From: Microvirga arabica | GTDB lineage: Bacteria > Pseudomonadota > Alphaproteobacteria > Rhizobiales > Beijerinckiaceae | DNA length: 64,000 nucleotides | Direction of reading: 5' to 3' | Assembly (NCBI RefSeq): GCF_016811235.1 | Contig: NZ_JAFBID010000004.1 | Location: forward strand, 62,001-126,000 | In this document: piece after piece, positions 27,799 to 37,093 of the stretch | Numbering within the stretch: the stretch's first letter is position 1 | Layout: each line of letters begins with the position of its first letter | Program-made: the position numbers and the translations under genes | Notes under the pieces: model-generated | Told to the model about the DNA's origin: nothing | What the model saw: the letters and a program-made list of their open reading frames with translations, nothing else | Database searches by the model: none

Positions 27799-28716
27799 TC
27801 AGGAGGATTGGTGCGCCGGAAAACGATACCGTCCTGATGAGATCAGGAGCCGTGCGGCTAAAGCTAGACATGCGAGGAGATAGATGAAGCTAGCCGGCAC
27901 CCACATGATTAAGCCAGCGAGTTGCTGATCAGCAAGGGGATCAAGCCCCCATTGTTCCGGTCCCCGCTGGTACCAGGGATAAAGCAAGGTAGGTGAGAAG
28001 GTGATGAGGGCGCCCAGGAACCCGCCGTAAACAAGCGTCAGGAAGCCTGCTGCAATACCAGCCGGCACGGTAGCGGTGCTCCGCAGGCTTGCAGCGAGGC
28101 TATGCCAGAACAGCATTGCGGTTGCAAAGAAGGTGACGTGCTCGAACGCATGGACGGCTTCATTCCGCAATGCAGCTTCGAAGGGCGCTGGAGCATGCCA
28201 CAGCCACAGTGCGGCACCATGGAGAGCGCAGGCGGGAAGCGGGCGGATCAGGAATGCGGTCCACTCGGCGAAGACACGAACGCCAGAACTTCGTCCCAGG
28301 GCGCGCCGTGTCGTCTTTGGTAGGAACCATGGCAGGGCCCCTCCTGGCAAGCCGGCCAGCAGGAGAGGGGGCGCCACCCCGATGAGCAGGACGTGCTGGA
28401 CCATGTGCGCCGCCAGCAAGGTTCCGCTCAGTGAATCTAGAGGTGAGACCAAGGCTACAATGAGGATTGCCCCTCCACCTGCATAGGACGCCACACGGGC
28501 AATGGAGATGCCGCGACCTAGCCCGGCATGGCGCCAGAGATTCCTGACTCCAACCCCATAGAGCACAAAGGCCAGCGGCAATGAGACCAGGACCCACGGC
28601 TCCGCCGACCAGTGGTGCCATACGTTACTAGGCTCTATCGGCTGCGCGCTTTCATGCGCGAAGGCCGGAATGGAGAGAAAGATCATCAGGACAGCTGATA
28701 CAAGCGGCCTCATCAT
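27799..28716 (-). CDS. ctaG: CtaG-like cytochrome c oxidase assembly factor
   Basis: A 305-residue multi-spanning protein of the caa3_CtaG family: signal-like N-terminus, then about seven helices. Conserved His-rich features include AAHMVQHVLLIGVAPPLLLAG, LWLWHAPAPFEAAL and EHVTFFATAMLFWHS. In Bacillus this family is needed for active caa3 oxidase, likely in copper delivery; it differs from the Cox11-type CtaG of other proteobacteria. It is the last gene of the operon, 4 bases after the small membrane protein gene and downstream of the oxidase genes, as expected for an assembly factor. Confidence 0.88.
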   Translation of the reverse strand: MMRPLVSAVLMIFLSIPAFAHESAQPIEPSNVWHHWSAEPWVLVSLPLAFVLYGVGVRNLWRHAGLGRGISIARVASYAGGGAILIVALVSPLDSLSGTLLAAHMVQHVLLIGVAPPLLLAGLPGGALPWFLPKTTRRALGRSSGVRVFAEWTAFLIRPLPACALHGAALWLWHAPAPFEAALRNEAVHAFEHVTFFATAMLFWHSLAASLRSTATVPAGIAAGFLTLVYGGFLGALITFSPTLLYPWYQRGPEQWGLDPLADQQLAGLIMWVPASFIYLLACLALAARLLISSGRYRFPAHQSS

Positions 28717-28720
28717 CGAT

Positions 28721-29086
28721 TCATCCGCAAGGTGGGATCATGAAAGCGGGCAGACCGTTCCAGGCGACGGCAACGAAGGAGAGAGCAGCGATTGTCATTG
28801 TGGTGTACCGCATGAAGTCGTTAACGGGTTTCCGGTCTCGCGACGCACGGGCTGGTCCCCGCCTCCAGAGCGCGAGAAGGAGAACGACAAGCACGCCGGC
28901 CAGCGCAACGACTGTAGTCCCGACGACCACCAGTGGAACGATGCCAAATCCTAAGTAGCTCTCGCCTGCAAAGTGCCGAGCACAAGCCAGTGAATTGAAG
29001 GCGTAGACGAGACCGAAGTGGGCGCCCCAGATAAGGAGCCCCCCGATCATGAATAGCGATTTTCGGATGAAGTCGGTGTCACCCAT
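28721..29086 (-). CDS. Small membrane protein of the oxidase operon
   Basis: A 121-residue protein with three apparent hydrophobic helices (MIGGLLIWGAHFGLVYAF, VPLVVVGTTVVALAGVLVVLLLALW and MTIAALSFVAVAWNGLPAFM). It lies 5 bases after the oxidase gene and 4 bases before ctaG, so it is translated with both. Similar small proteins accompany caa3-type oxidase operons and may be accessory subunits, but I cannot assign a known name. Confidence 0.7.
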   Translation of the reverse strand: MGDTDFIRKSLFMIGGLLIWGAHFGLVYAFNSLACARHFAGESYLGFGIVPLVVVGTTVVALAGVLVVLLLALWRRGPARASRDRKPVNDFMRYTTMTIAALSFVAVAWNGLPAFMIPPCG

Positions 29087-29091
29087 CGATC

Positions 29092-31674
29092 TTACCCCAG
29101 GAGTCTCGGGAAGGCGTGGACGATGAGAAGGGCAACGAGGCCCTGCGCGACACCGTAGTGCCAGAACAGCTGCGTATTGTCGAAGGTCGACCGTCGCACC
29201 CGATTCAGCCGGCCGGCTAATGAACGGACAACGGTGTAAAGCCCCATGATCGCCAAAACCGCAACGACGAAACCTTGGTAAGAAGCCAGACTGTAGACGA
29301 CTGCACCATAGCCCGACTCGGAGGGGCGCAGACCCGTCTCAAGCTGTCCGAAAACCTCGAGTGCAACACTCCCGATTAGCAAGGGTATAGCTACTAAGAG
29401 GGCGATACGGGTTAACCAAGCGCTCCGCTCGGGCACTTGCGAGAGCCTCCTTCCTGCAAGCCAGACGAGAAGGCTGCTTGCCACAAGAAGCGCCCCCGCA
29501 CCCACGGGCCACCAAATGGAAGGCAGCGCGGCTGCCGACGTCGGCCAGATGCGCGGGTTGACGGTCCAGAGAAAGAGATAGGAAAAGACAATACAGCTGA
29601 AGACCATTCCCGTCACCATCATCAGGATAATCATCGCCCACCAGGAATGGTTCATCGATCCCGTGACATAGGTCGGTAGCCTCAGCCCGCCGCCAATATC
29701 AACGTCACCAACTTCAGCAGGACCTGGATCGGTGTCCCACAGCCACCAGATGACGCAGACGACGGCAAGAATCCCGCAGATGAAGGCAGGAATGTAGAGC
29801 TTGATCGTCAGACCGATGAAAAACGATGCGGTAAAAAAGGCCGCGAAGACCGTGCGCCAGCTCGGTCCCGGGATCTGCAGCACGTATTGTGCCCTCGCAT
29901 CGATGGGACTGGTGACGATTGTCTCGCGCCCGCGTGTCGGTGCCCCCGGAAGGTAATACCGGCCTGCTTCAACATGGTTAGCCAAGCTGGGCTGATCCCA
30001 CAATGGTTCACGACTGGTGATGATGGGGATAGAACGTGTCTGATAGTTGCCACTTGGGAGCCATTCCAACGTACCGGCATTCCAGACGTTCCCCAGATCG
30101 CCTTGATAGGGACGGAAGTTCTTCGCCAAGTCGATGAGAAAGATCAGCACGCCTGCGCCGATCATGTAGGCGCCAAGCGTCGAGATCAGGTTGAACGTGC
30201 CCCACCCCATTTCGGCGAGATAGGTGTAGGTGCGTCTGGGCATGCCCATAAGACCAGTGATGTGCATGGTGAAGAAGGTCACGTTCACACCGATGAAGAT
30301 GAGCCAGAACGCCCATTTCCCGAGGGTCTCCGACAGGGGCCGCTGAGAGGCAGTCGGTGCCCAATAATAGAAGGCGGCGAACATGGGAAACACCATGCCG
30401 CCGATCAGGACATAGTGGAAATGGGCGACGATGAAATAGGTATCGTGAGCCTGCCAGTCGAACGGCACCATCGCGACCATAACGCCTGTCAGCCCGCCGA
30501 GGACGAAGATGAACAGGAACCCGAGGATGAAGTAGGTCGGCGTCTTGTTCTGCAGCTTGCCGGACGCAATCGTCGCGATCCAAGCGAAGACCTGGATTCC
30601 AGTCGGTATCGAGACCGCCATGCTAGCCGCCGAGAAGAAGCTCAAGGAGAGCTGCGGCAGCCCCGTCGTGAACATGTGGTGGACCCAAAGGCCGAAGCTG
30701 AGAAACCCTGTGCCGATCACCGCAAGCACCACCAGGCGGTAACCGGCGAGCGGCGTCTGCGCCATAGTGGGCACGATCATGGAAACCATTCCGGCGGCAG
30801 GAAGGAAGATGACATAGACCTCTGGATGACCGAAGAACCAGAACAGGTGCTGCCATAGCAGAGGATCGCCGCCTTTCTCGGCGATAAAGAACGGCCAGTG
30901 GAAGGCGCGCTCGAGCTCCAGAAGCAACGTGGCCGCTATGATTGCCGGAAACGCGACGATCACCATCAGGGCGAAGACGAGCATCGCCCACGAATAGACC
31001 GGCAGCTTATCGAGGCTTTGGCCCGGGGCTCGGGTTTTTAAGACGCCGACGATGATCTCGATCGCACCCGCAATAGCCGATATCTCGATGAAGCCGATAC
31101 CAAGGAGCCAGAAATCGGCGTTGATGCCTGGCGAGTAGATATAGCTCGTGAGCGGTGGGTACATGAACCAACCGCCATTCGGCGCGAGGCCGAAGAACAG
31201 GCTCGTGAAAAACGCAAGCCCGCCAAAGAAGTAGGCCCAGAAGGCATAGGCCGAGAGCCGCGGGAACGGCAGGTCGCGGGCGGCCTGCATGTTGGGGAGG
31301 AGAAAGACACTTAGAGCCTCGACCATCGGCACGGCGAAAAGAAACATCATGATCGTGCCGTGCATGGTGAAAAGCTGGTTGTACAGCTCGTGCCCAACGA
31401 GCCGGAGCTCCGGCTGTGCCAGCTGGGTCCGCATGATCAGGGCCAAGATGCCGGCTAGAACGAAGAACAGGAACGCCGTGCCCACATACCAGACACCAAC
31501 ATAGTTGTTGTTCACGGCGGAGATAAAGTGGATGCCCTTGGGCTGCTCCCAAACTCGCTTGAGTTCCTCAAGTTCGCCTCTCGGGCGAGGAGCGGGATTG
31601 GGCAGCCGGACCGGTCCGCCTTCCTGCCTGACGCGGGTGTCCGCAATTCCGCCTTGGAAGGTTGCATCGCTCAC
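29092..31674 (-). CDS. coxA: Fused cytochrome c oxidase subunits I and III
   Basis: An 860-residue fusion. Residues 1 to about 600 are subunit I: heme a ligand in QLFTMHGTIMMF, Tyr-linked copper site GHPEVYVIFLPAAGM (with the D-channel Glu of A-type enzymes), CuB histidines in LWVHHMFTTG and heme ligands in HDTYFIVAHFHYVLIGG. After a long soluble link, the C-terminal 230 residues form a subunit III-like bundle (SMNHSWWAMIILMMVTGMVF). It reduces O2 to water and pumps protons in the inner membrane. Its start overlaps the coxB stop by 4 bases. Such I-III fusions are known in caa3-type oxidases. Confidence 0.93.
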   Translation of the reverse strand: MSDATFQGGIADTRVRQEGGPVRLPNPAPRPRGELEELKRVWEQPKGIHFISAVNNNYVGVWYVGTAFLFFVLAGILALIMRTQLAQPELRLVGHELYNQLFTMHGTIMMFLFAVPMVEALSVFLLPNMQAARDLPFPRLSAYAFWAYFFGGLAFFTSLFFGLAPNGGWFMYPPLTSYIYSPGINADFWLLGIGFIEISAIAGAIEIIVGVLKTRAPGQSLDKLPVYSWAMLVFALMVIVAFPAIIAATLLLELERAFHWPFFIAEKGGDPLLWQHLFWFFGHPEVYVIFLPAAGMVSMIVPTMAQTPLAGYRLVVLAVIGTGFLSFGLWVHHMFTTGLPQLSLSFFSAASMAVSIPTGIQVFAWIATIASGKLQNKTPTYFILGFLFIFVLGGLTGVMVAMVPFDWQAHDTYFIVAHFHYVLIGGMVFPMFAAFYYWAPTASQRPLSETLGKWAFWLIFIGVNVTFFTMHITGLMGMPRRTYTYLAEMGWGTFNLISTLGAYMIGAGVLIFLIDLAKNFRPYQGDLGNVWNAGTLEWLPSGNYQTRSIPIITSREPLWDQPSLANHVEAGRYYLPGAPTRGRETIVTSPIDARAQYVLQIPGPSWRTVFAAFFTASFFIGLTIKLYIPAFICGILAVVCVIWWLWDTDPGPAEVGDVDIGGGLRLPTYVTGSMNHSWWAMIILMMVTGMVFSCIVFSYLFLWTVNPRIWPTSAAALPSIWWPVGAGALLVASSLLVWLAGRRLSQVPERSAWLTRIALLVAIPLLIGSVALEVFGQLETGLRPSESGYGAVVYSLASYQGFVVAVLAIMGLYTVVRSLAGRLNRVRRSTFDNTQLFWHYGVAQGLVALLIVHAFPRLLG

Positions 31675-32717
31675 TTGAGGCTCTCCAGATAGGCCGCGAT
31701 GGCACGCAGCTCCTCGCCTTGCAGATTGCCGAACGAAGGCATGAGGTTGTCCGGCTTCAGATGCTGGGACGATGAGACCCAGCCGGCCAATGTCCCGATA
31801 TTGGTGGGATATGTCCCGGCAGCGATTGAGCGGCGCCCACCCACGTACGTCAAATCAGGCCCGACCAGTCCGGCGGCCGACGTGCCCCGAATGGTATGGC
31901 AGGCACCGCAGCCATTTTCCAGGAAGAGCGTTTTGCCCCGTACGAGGAGTGGAATGACAGGTTCCGCAGGAGGGATTGCCTCCCGAGCGTACCAAGCCTC
32001 GAACTCGTCCGGCGGCAGCGCAATCACGTAGAAGGCCATCAAAGCGTGCTGCGCACCGCAATACTCGGCGCACTGTCCCCGATAGATGCCGGGGCGCTCA
32101 GCGGAAAAGCGGGTGACATTCACGCGCCCAGGGATCATGTCGAGCTTGCCGGCAAGACTGGGCACCCAAAAAGAGTGGATTACATCCTGGGTCTTGAGAA
32201 CGAACTCGATGGGCCGACCCGTCGGCACCTTGATCTCATTTGCGCTGACGAGCCGAACCGCTCCCTCGGCGTCCACGTAATGTACGCGCCACCACCAGCG
32301 CTCACCGATCACCTCTACGCGCAGAACAGCCGGCTCGCCCGTCACAAGCACTCTGGATATGGATAGCCCCCAGGTGAGCAGAGCTGTCAATGTCACGACA
32401 GGAAAGATGATGCCGAGGCCGATGATAAACTTTCGACCCGTCATCCAGCCTCGCATCCTGGCCGGAGCAAGGATGGCAAGTGTGGCCAGCCCCATAACCA
32501 ACAGGAAAATCAAGGCCGCGCCGATGATCATCACCCAACTCAAGGTCTCGATGATCGCGGCGTGAGGCCCGTATGTCACCATCGTGGATTGGATCCACAT
32601 CAGCGCTCTATCAACGATGCCAGCAGGCTGGGCCGAGGCTCCGGTCGTGCCGAGAACGCCAGCGAACAAGTATGAGAGGACAGCGGTTAGGAATCGATGG
32701 TGTCTCATATCCGTCAC
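31671..32717 (-). CDS. coxB: Cytochrome c oxidase subunit II with fused cytochrome c
   Basis: A 348-residue protein: signal peptide, two membrane helices (about residues 50-115), a cupredoxin CuA domain and a C-terminal heme c domain. The CuA ligands are visible in VIHSFWVPSLAGKLDM and in YRGQCAEYCGAQHALM. Heme c attaches at GCGACHTIRG, with a likely Met ligand in NLMPSFG. The fused heme marks a caa3-type enzyme that can take electrons directly from other cytochromes c. The gene overlaps both neighbours by 4 bases. Confidence 0.93.
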   Translation of the reverse strand: MTDMRHHRFLTAVLSYLFAGVLGTTGASAQPAGIVDRALMWIQSTMVTYGPHAAIIETLSWVMIIGAALIFLLVMGLATLAILAPARMRGWMTGRKFIIGLGIIFPVVTLTALLTWGLSISRVLVTGEPAVLRVEVIGERWWWRVHYVDAEGAVRLVSANEIKVPTGRPIEFVLKTQDVIHSFWVPSLAGKLDMIPGRVNVTRFSAERPGIYRGQCAEYCGAQHALMAFYVIALPPDEFEAWYAREAIPPAEPVIPLLVRGKTLFLENGCGACHTIRGTSAAGLVGPDLTYVGGRRSIAAGTYPTNIGTLAGWVSSSQHLKPDNLMPSFGNLQGEELRAIAAYLESLK

Positions 32718-33109
32718 CGCAACGTATAGAGGTAGGCAGCCACGTGGCGGGCTTCCTCATCGGACAGGCCGAGATCCGGCATTCCCGTGTGCGGGGCAAT
32801 GGACGGCGCGTCCTGCACCCATCGCACAAGCAAAGACGGTTCGTTGGGAACGACGCCGCCGATGAATTGGCGCCTGCCGAAACCTGTCAGCGGCGGCCCT
32901 ACGATTCCATGTGCGCCTTGGACGCCAGGAATGACGTGACAGACACCGCATTCATAGGCTGCGATGATGCGGCGCCCCCTCTCGGGCTCGCCGCCAGCTA
33001 CACGCGTGATCCTCAACTCATCGAGTGGCTGGCTGGCCTTCTGAGCGGAACCGTCATCATTGCAGCCGGCGAGCATCATGAAGAGCGCGGCCGACACTAT
33101 CCTGCGCAT
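32714..33109 (-). CDS. Monoheme cytochrome c lipoprotein
   Basis: A 131-residue protein. The start at 33109 gives a lipoprotein signal (MRRIVSAALFMMLAGC) with the Cys at the lipobox end. One heme site (YECGVCHVIPG) and a likely Met ligand (GMPDLGL) are visible, in a small class I cytochrome fold ending HVAAYLYTLR. Membrane anchored in the periplasm, it would carry electrons to the oxidase. It overlaps the coxB start by 4 bases. The frame extends upstream to 33211 but without signal character. Confidence 0.85.
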   Translation of the reverse strand: MRRIVSAALFMMLAGCNDDGSAQKASQPLDELRITRVAGGEPERGRRIIAAYECGVCHVIPGVQGAHGIVGPPLTGFGRRQFIGGVVPNEPSLLVRWVQDAPSIAPHTGMPDLGLSDEEARHVAAYLYTLR

Positions 33110-33152
33110 TTGACCCGGGCCGTTCCGCTGCCATAGGAGCATCCATCTGCTC

Positions 33153-34160
33153 CTACGGCTGGTTGCGGGAGGGGGCCCCCGTGGTGGTCGTGGTGCCACG
33201 TGGCCTTTCATCGACAGGGGGCGAGAGATAGGGCGGCAAAGCGTTGGGAGGGAGCGGACGCCGCGGGAGACCCAGAGGCGGTTCTATTGCCGGAGCCGGA
33301 GGCCCGGCGGGCTCCATGCCTGGAACCACGACGGAGCCACGTCCCGGTTCGGGCCTTTGCACAGCACCGACATCAGTCGGATTTTGCCCGGGCGATTGCC
33401 TGGGCTGCACTGCCGGAGATCGTCCCCCTTCGGGAGCATAGCGGGCGTCCTGAGGGATCACCTCCCTCGGTCGTACGGAGGCATAGTAGAGCGAAACCGC
33501 TCGAATCTGCTCGTCCGTCATGGCCTTGGCGATCATCTCCATAATGTTCATGGGGTCGCCGTCCCGCCGGCCTTGCTTCCAGAGCATCAATTGATGCTGC
33601 AGATAGGGAGCGAACTGGCCACCCAGAAACGGATAGATAGGGGCTTGGCCGATGCCGCTCGGGCCATGACACCCATCGCAGGCGGGCACACCCTGTGACG
33701 GTATGCCAATGGCCGCAATGGCACCGCCGATCTGCCGGACCTGGACGTCCGCACGCGGCTCGGCCGGGTATGGCGCGTCCTTGATGCTGGCGTAATAGGC
33801 TGCGACATCCTCCATCTGCTGCGGCGTGAGCGTCCGGGCGATCGGCGCCATGATGTCACTTGGGCGAAGGCCCGATGCATAATCCCGCAAGGACTTATAG
33901 AGGTACCAGCCGGCTTGGTCGGTCAGGCGCGGAAAGGCTCCGCTCGAGTTGCCTGCCCCGTCGACTCCGTGGCATTGGACACACCCGATTCTCTGTTCCG
34001 CAAACATGCCCCCGATGATGATAAACCTGCCACGATTGGGATCGGCTTCGTGGTTGCGCTCGCGCTGATCGCTCAGGCCGAGCAGGGATTGTGAGAGCGC
34101 GGCGGAGGTAATGACGGCGCCCGCGATCACGGCCGCACCGATTTGGACTGCGCGGATCAT
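33153..34160 (-). CDS. Diheme cytochrome c (c4-like) with proline-rich tail
   Basis: A 335-residue exported protein starting at ATG 34160 (MIRAVQIGAAVIAGAVIT...). Two c-type heme motifs, CVQCHGVDG and CDGCHGPSG, each sit in a cytochrome domain ending in a Tyr-rich helix (DVAAYYASIKD, AVSLYYASVRP). The C-terminal 90 residues are rich in Pro, Gly and Arg and look disordered. The gene overlaps the flavoprotein gene by 4 bases, which suggests it is the direct electron acceptor of that dehydrogenase. Closest known group: cytochrome c4 and dehydrogenase-linked diheme cytochromes. Confidence 0.88.
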   Translation of the reverse strand: MIRAVQIGAAVIAGAVITSAALSQSLLGLSDQRERNHEADPNRGRFIIIGGMFAEQRIGCVQCHGVDGAGNSSGAFPRLTDQAGWYLYKSLRDYASGLRPSDIMAPIARTLTPQQMEDVAAYYASIKDAPYPAEPRADVQVRQIGGAIAAIGIPSQGVPACDGCHGPSGIGQAPIYPFLGGQFAPYLQHQLMLWKQGRRDGDPMNIMEMIAKAMTDEQIRAVSLYYASVRPREVIPQDARYAPEGGRSPAVQPRQSPGQNPTDVGAVQRPEPGRGSVVVPGMEPAGPPAPAIEPPLGLPRRPLPPNALPPYLSPPVDERPRGTTTTTGAPSRNQP

Positions 34161-35926
34161 GGCTGCACCAGAGGGCCAGGGTTTTTCAGGTACTGCTTGA
34201 TCATGGCATCCGCCGCCCAGTAGGCGAGGGCGCCAACAGTGTCCGTGGGGTTGTAGCCCGCGTTCTGTGGAAAGACGGACGAGCCCATGACCCACAGGTT
34301 ATGCAAATCCCAAGACTGCAAGTAGCGGTTCACGACGCTCGTCTTCGGATCGGTGCCCATGATGGCGCCGCCTGTGTTGTGCGTCGTCTGGTAGGGTACG
34401 ATACTATAGTGATCGTCCAGCCATCCTACACTCATCTGTTTGCCGCCCATCGCTTGAGCAATACCGGCCATCTTCTCGGTGATGTAACGAGCCATGAGAC
34501 GATCATTATAAGGGAAGTCATAGGTGAGCATCCCGAGCGGCTGGCCGAACGCATCCGTATAAGTCGGATCAACGCCGAGGTAGTTGTTCGGATGAGGGAT
34601 TGAGGATCCATGGAACCCGAGCGAGACCGTGCTGTTGTAGTGCTGCCGAACCGCCTGCTTCCACCCAAGCCCCCACCGGGGCGTCCCTTCGGGCACCGGA
34701 TGGTGGTAGATGGGTCGGCCTGTCGTCTGATAGGCCGCAATGTAACCGCCGCCGATAAAGCCCAAGCCGGAGTGATCGAAGCTTCCGTTGTTGAAGTCGT
34801 CGATGGCGGTTCCGAGGGCTCCAGCGGCCATGAAGGGGTTGATGCGCTTTTCACCGTCATAGAAAACCTCGGCGCCGGTCATGGTCTGATAGGTGTAGTT
34901 GCGCCCGACCGTTCCTGTCCGGGTCTCCGGATCATACGGCTGACCAATGCGTGATTGCAGCATCAGGATGGGATTGTGGTGCGCGAAGGCGCAAAGCACG
35001 ACCATGCTTGCCGGCTGGAAGACCTCTCGACCCTGTGCGTCCACATAGGTGACCCCACTGGCAACCTTCGCTTGCCTGTCCCATTCCACCCGAAGGACGT
35101 AGGAGTGGGTGCGCATCTCAAAATTTTTGTTGGCCAGAGCGAAAGGCAGGATGCACACCTGAGGGCTTGCCTTTGCGAAGTGTTCACAGCCGAAAGGATC
35201 GCAAAAGCCGCAGTACATACAGGGCTTGATTTCCGCCCCAAAAGGGTTCGTGTAGTGGCGCGTCACGTTCGCTGATGGTACGGGAAATGGACGGTATCCC
35301 AGTTGCGCCGCAGCTTGCCCGAAGAGAAAGCCGGAATGGGACTGTTTCATCGGCGGATTCGGGTAAGGCTCGCTGCGTGGCCCCTCGAAGGGGTTTCCGC
35401 CAACCTGAATCTGCCCCTTGATGTTGCCTGGCGCTCCGCTGATCCCCATCACCTTTTCGAAGAAGGTGTAATAAGGTTCAAGCTCTTCGTACGTGATGCC
35501 CCAATCTTGGATGGTGACATCGTCATCCAGGAAACCGCGCCCGTAGCGTTGCTCCGCCCAGCTTTTCAGGACGAACCACTCGGGCTGAAACCGCCAAGTC
35601 TGGCCGTTCCAGTGCGTCGCTCCGCCCCCGACCCCCTCGCCCGGCAGGAATGATCCAAGTTGGCGCATTGGCAGAGCCTGCTGGCCAACGAAGTTGCGAA
35701 AGGTAATGGTCTGGACGCTAACATCCTGAGCATAGGCGTGACGCACGTCGTACTTCAGTTCGTCATGCATCGTCGGTGATTGAAAATCCGGCACGGTCTG
35801 GCGCATTCCACCGCGTTCGAGCGCAACGACTGTCTGACCGGCCTCAGCAAGCTCCTTCCCCAGAATGGCAGCAGTCAGGCCACCTCCGACGAGCGCGACG
35901 TCCACAGGCTTCATGCGCACCGTCAT
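34157..35926 (-). CDS. GMC-family FAD dehydrogenase, catalytic subunit
   Basis: A 589-residue flavoprotein. The FAD dinucleotide fold is at the start (VDVALVGGGLTAAILGKELAEAG) with no signal peptide. GMC features follow: GVGGGATHWNGQTWRF, the catalytic His in TTHNTGGAIMG, and AGYNPTDTVGALAYWAADAM. A cysteine cluster, CMYCGFCDPFGCEHF plus a later Cys, lies near residue 230 and may bind an Fe-S centre. Members oxidise alcohols or sugars, such as gluconate or sorbitol. It is probably co-exported with the Tat-signal partner encoded just upstream. Start ATG 35926 behind AGGAG. Confidence 0.87.
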   Translation of the reverse strand: MTVRMKPVDVALVGGGLTAAILGKELAEAGQTVVALERGGMRQTVPDFQSPTMHDELKYDVRHAYAQDVSVQTITFRNFVGQQALPMRQLGSFLPGEGVGGGATHWNGQTWRFQPEWFVLKSWAEQRYGRGFLDDDVTIQDWGITYEELEPYYTFFEKVMGISGAPGNIKGQIQVGGNPFEGPRSEPYPNPPMKQSHSGFLFGQAAAQLGYRPFPVPSANVTRHYTNPFGAEIKPCMYCGFCDPFGCEHFAKASPQVCILPFALANKNFEMRTHSYVLRVEWDRQAKVASGVTYVDAQGREVFQPASMVVLCAFAHHNPILMLQSRIGQPYDPETRTGTVGRNYTYQTMTGAEVFYDGEKRINPFMAAGALGTAIDDFNNGSFDHSGLGFIGGGYIAAYQTTGRPIYHHPVPEGTPRWGLGWKQAVRQHYNSTVSLGFHGSSIPHPNNYLGVDPTYTDAFGQPLGMLTYDFPYNDRLMARYITEKMAGIAQAMGGKQMSVGWLDDHYSIVPYQTTHNTGGAIMGTDPKTSVVNRYLQSWDLHNLWVMGSSVFPQNAGYNPTDTVGALAYWAADAMIKQYLKNPGPLVQP

Positions 35927-35935
35927 GTTGTACTC

Positions 35936-36733
35936 CTATTGCCTCTGAGCGTCATGGGTGTGGCCGTCGAGGTAAGCCTGTCGGGCTCCGGTGTCACCAA
36001 TGCTGATTGGTGGGCGTGTGTATGGAAGATTGTAGAGTTCGACCAAGTCGATGAACTGCGCGTAGGCGCCAGGAAATCCGACCATCCGCCAGCCCACCAT
36101 ATCCCGGTTTCCACCATAAACCGGGTCACCGAAGAAGCCTTCGATGGTGTTAGCGAGCAGGGTCTCGAAGAAAACAGGTGCTGGGAGAGAAGGAAGCTCA
36201 ATGGCCCCGCTTTCAAGCGAGGAAAGCACCTCGTCCATCACGGGTGCCCCGAGATCCCAGAACTCGCGTCCGCTATAATTGGAAGTGACATGGGCGCGAG
36301 TTTCCGCAATCCCTATCCTGTAGAGTTGGGCTGGAGTGTAGCGCAGCTGGTAGCCTTGCTGGGGAGGGGCGTCAGGGACCCACGGACCTTTCAGGTACAT
36401 CCGCGCTCCGGCACCGTACGCGGCAGCGAGCTGGCGATCGATGAAGTTGAGAACGCCCGCCCAAGCAGCTCCCGGCCATTCGGAATCCGAGGGGATGAGG
36501 CGTTCGACAGCAGCGTCGACGAACCGAGCTTCTTCGTCGTTGAAGAAGAAGAGCATACCGCGCTCGGCCGGCAAGTCCGCCCGAGGCGGTGGAGAGGACA
36601 GAGCATTCTGCCTGCCAACCTGCGCAACCTGAACAGGATGCTCCTCGGCGGCCGCATGATCCGGAACGGTAACGGCCACACTGGCAACTCCGGCAACTTT
36701 GAGGAGATCACGACGTGAGAATTTCTCAGTCAC
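35936..36733 (-). CDS. Gluconate 2-dehydrogenase subunit 3 family protein, Tat-exported
   Basis: A 265-residue protein. It begins GTG at 36733 behind AAGGAA; the frame is open upstream to 37066 but only from here is there a Tat signal (MTEKFSRRDLLKVAGVASVAV). The body matches the gluconate 2-dehydrogenase subunit 3 type: FNDEEARFVDAAVERLIPSD, GVLNFIDRQLAAAYGAG, GFFGDPVYGGNRDMVGWRM. In known complexes this subunit carries the FAD subunit across the membrane by the Tat route. It is 9 bases upstream of the flavoprotein gene, consistent with that. Confidence 0.87.
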   Translation of the reverse strand: MTEKFSRRDLLKVAGVASVAVTVPDHAAAEEHPVQVAQVGRQNALSSPPPRADLPAERGMLFFFNDEEARFVDAAVERLIPSDSEWPGAAWAGVLNFIDRQLAAAYGAGARMYLKGPWVPDAPPQQGYQLRYTPAQLYRIGIAETRAHVTSNYSGREFWDLGAPVMDEVLSSLESGAIELPSLPAPVFFETLLANTIEGFFGDPVYGGNRDMVGWRMVGFPGAYAQFIDLVELYNLPYTRPPISIGDTGARQAYLDGHTHDAQRQ

Positions 36734-36749
36734 TGTCTTTTCCTTGTGT

Positions 36750-37091
36750 TCAGTCTTCGAGTGAGACCCAAAGACACGCCTGGTAAACGGCAGGTGTGCT
36801 TCGGTAGGGTTCACACAGCTCAGGCCGCGGCAGAGGGGGCACCCTGATCGGTCCCGGCGCACTCTCTGTGACGTCTTTTGGACCGCTGTAGCCTGTTGTT
36901 GATCCGCTGGTCGTTCCTGCGCCCACCTGAGCCGTCTGAGCCTTATTGACACTTCCCTGGACAGGCGACGAACTGCCTTGTTCGGAACGGTCACTGCTCC
37001 TATTCGAGTTGCCTTGCGCAAGCACCGGCATGTGACTGAAGCCCATAATAGCAAAGCCGGCGACAATGAGTGGGCGAAAGGTCAGGCGCAT
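36750..37091 (-). CDS. Small exported protein of the dehydrogenase operon
   Basis: A 113-residue protein with a signal peptide (MRLTFRPLIVAGFAIMGFSHMPVLAQ), then a Ser/Gly/Thr/Gln-rich stretch and a short C-terminal part with two Cys (RPELCEPYRSTPAVYQACL). It starts only 2 bases after the stop of the diheme cytochrome gene and ends 16 bases before the Tat subunit. I do not recognise it. Position suggests an accessory part of the dehydrogenase. Confidence 0.7.
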   Translation of the reverse strand: MRLTFRPLIVAGFAIMGFSHMPVLAQGNSNRSSDRSEQGSSSPVQGSVNKAQTAQVGAGTTSGSTTGYSGPKDVTESAPGPIRVPPLPRPELCEPYRSTPAVYQACLWVSLED

Positions 37092-37093
37092 CT

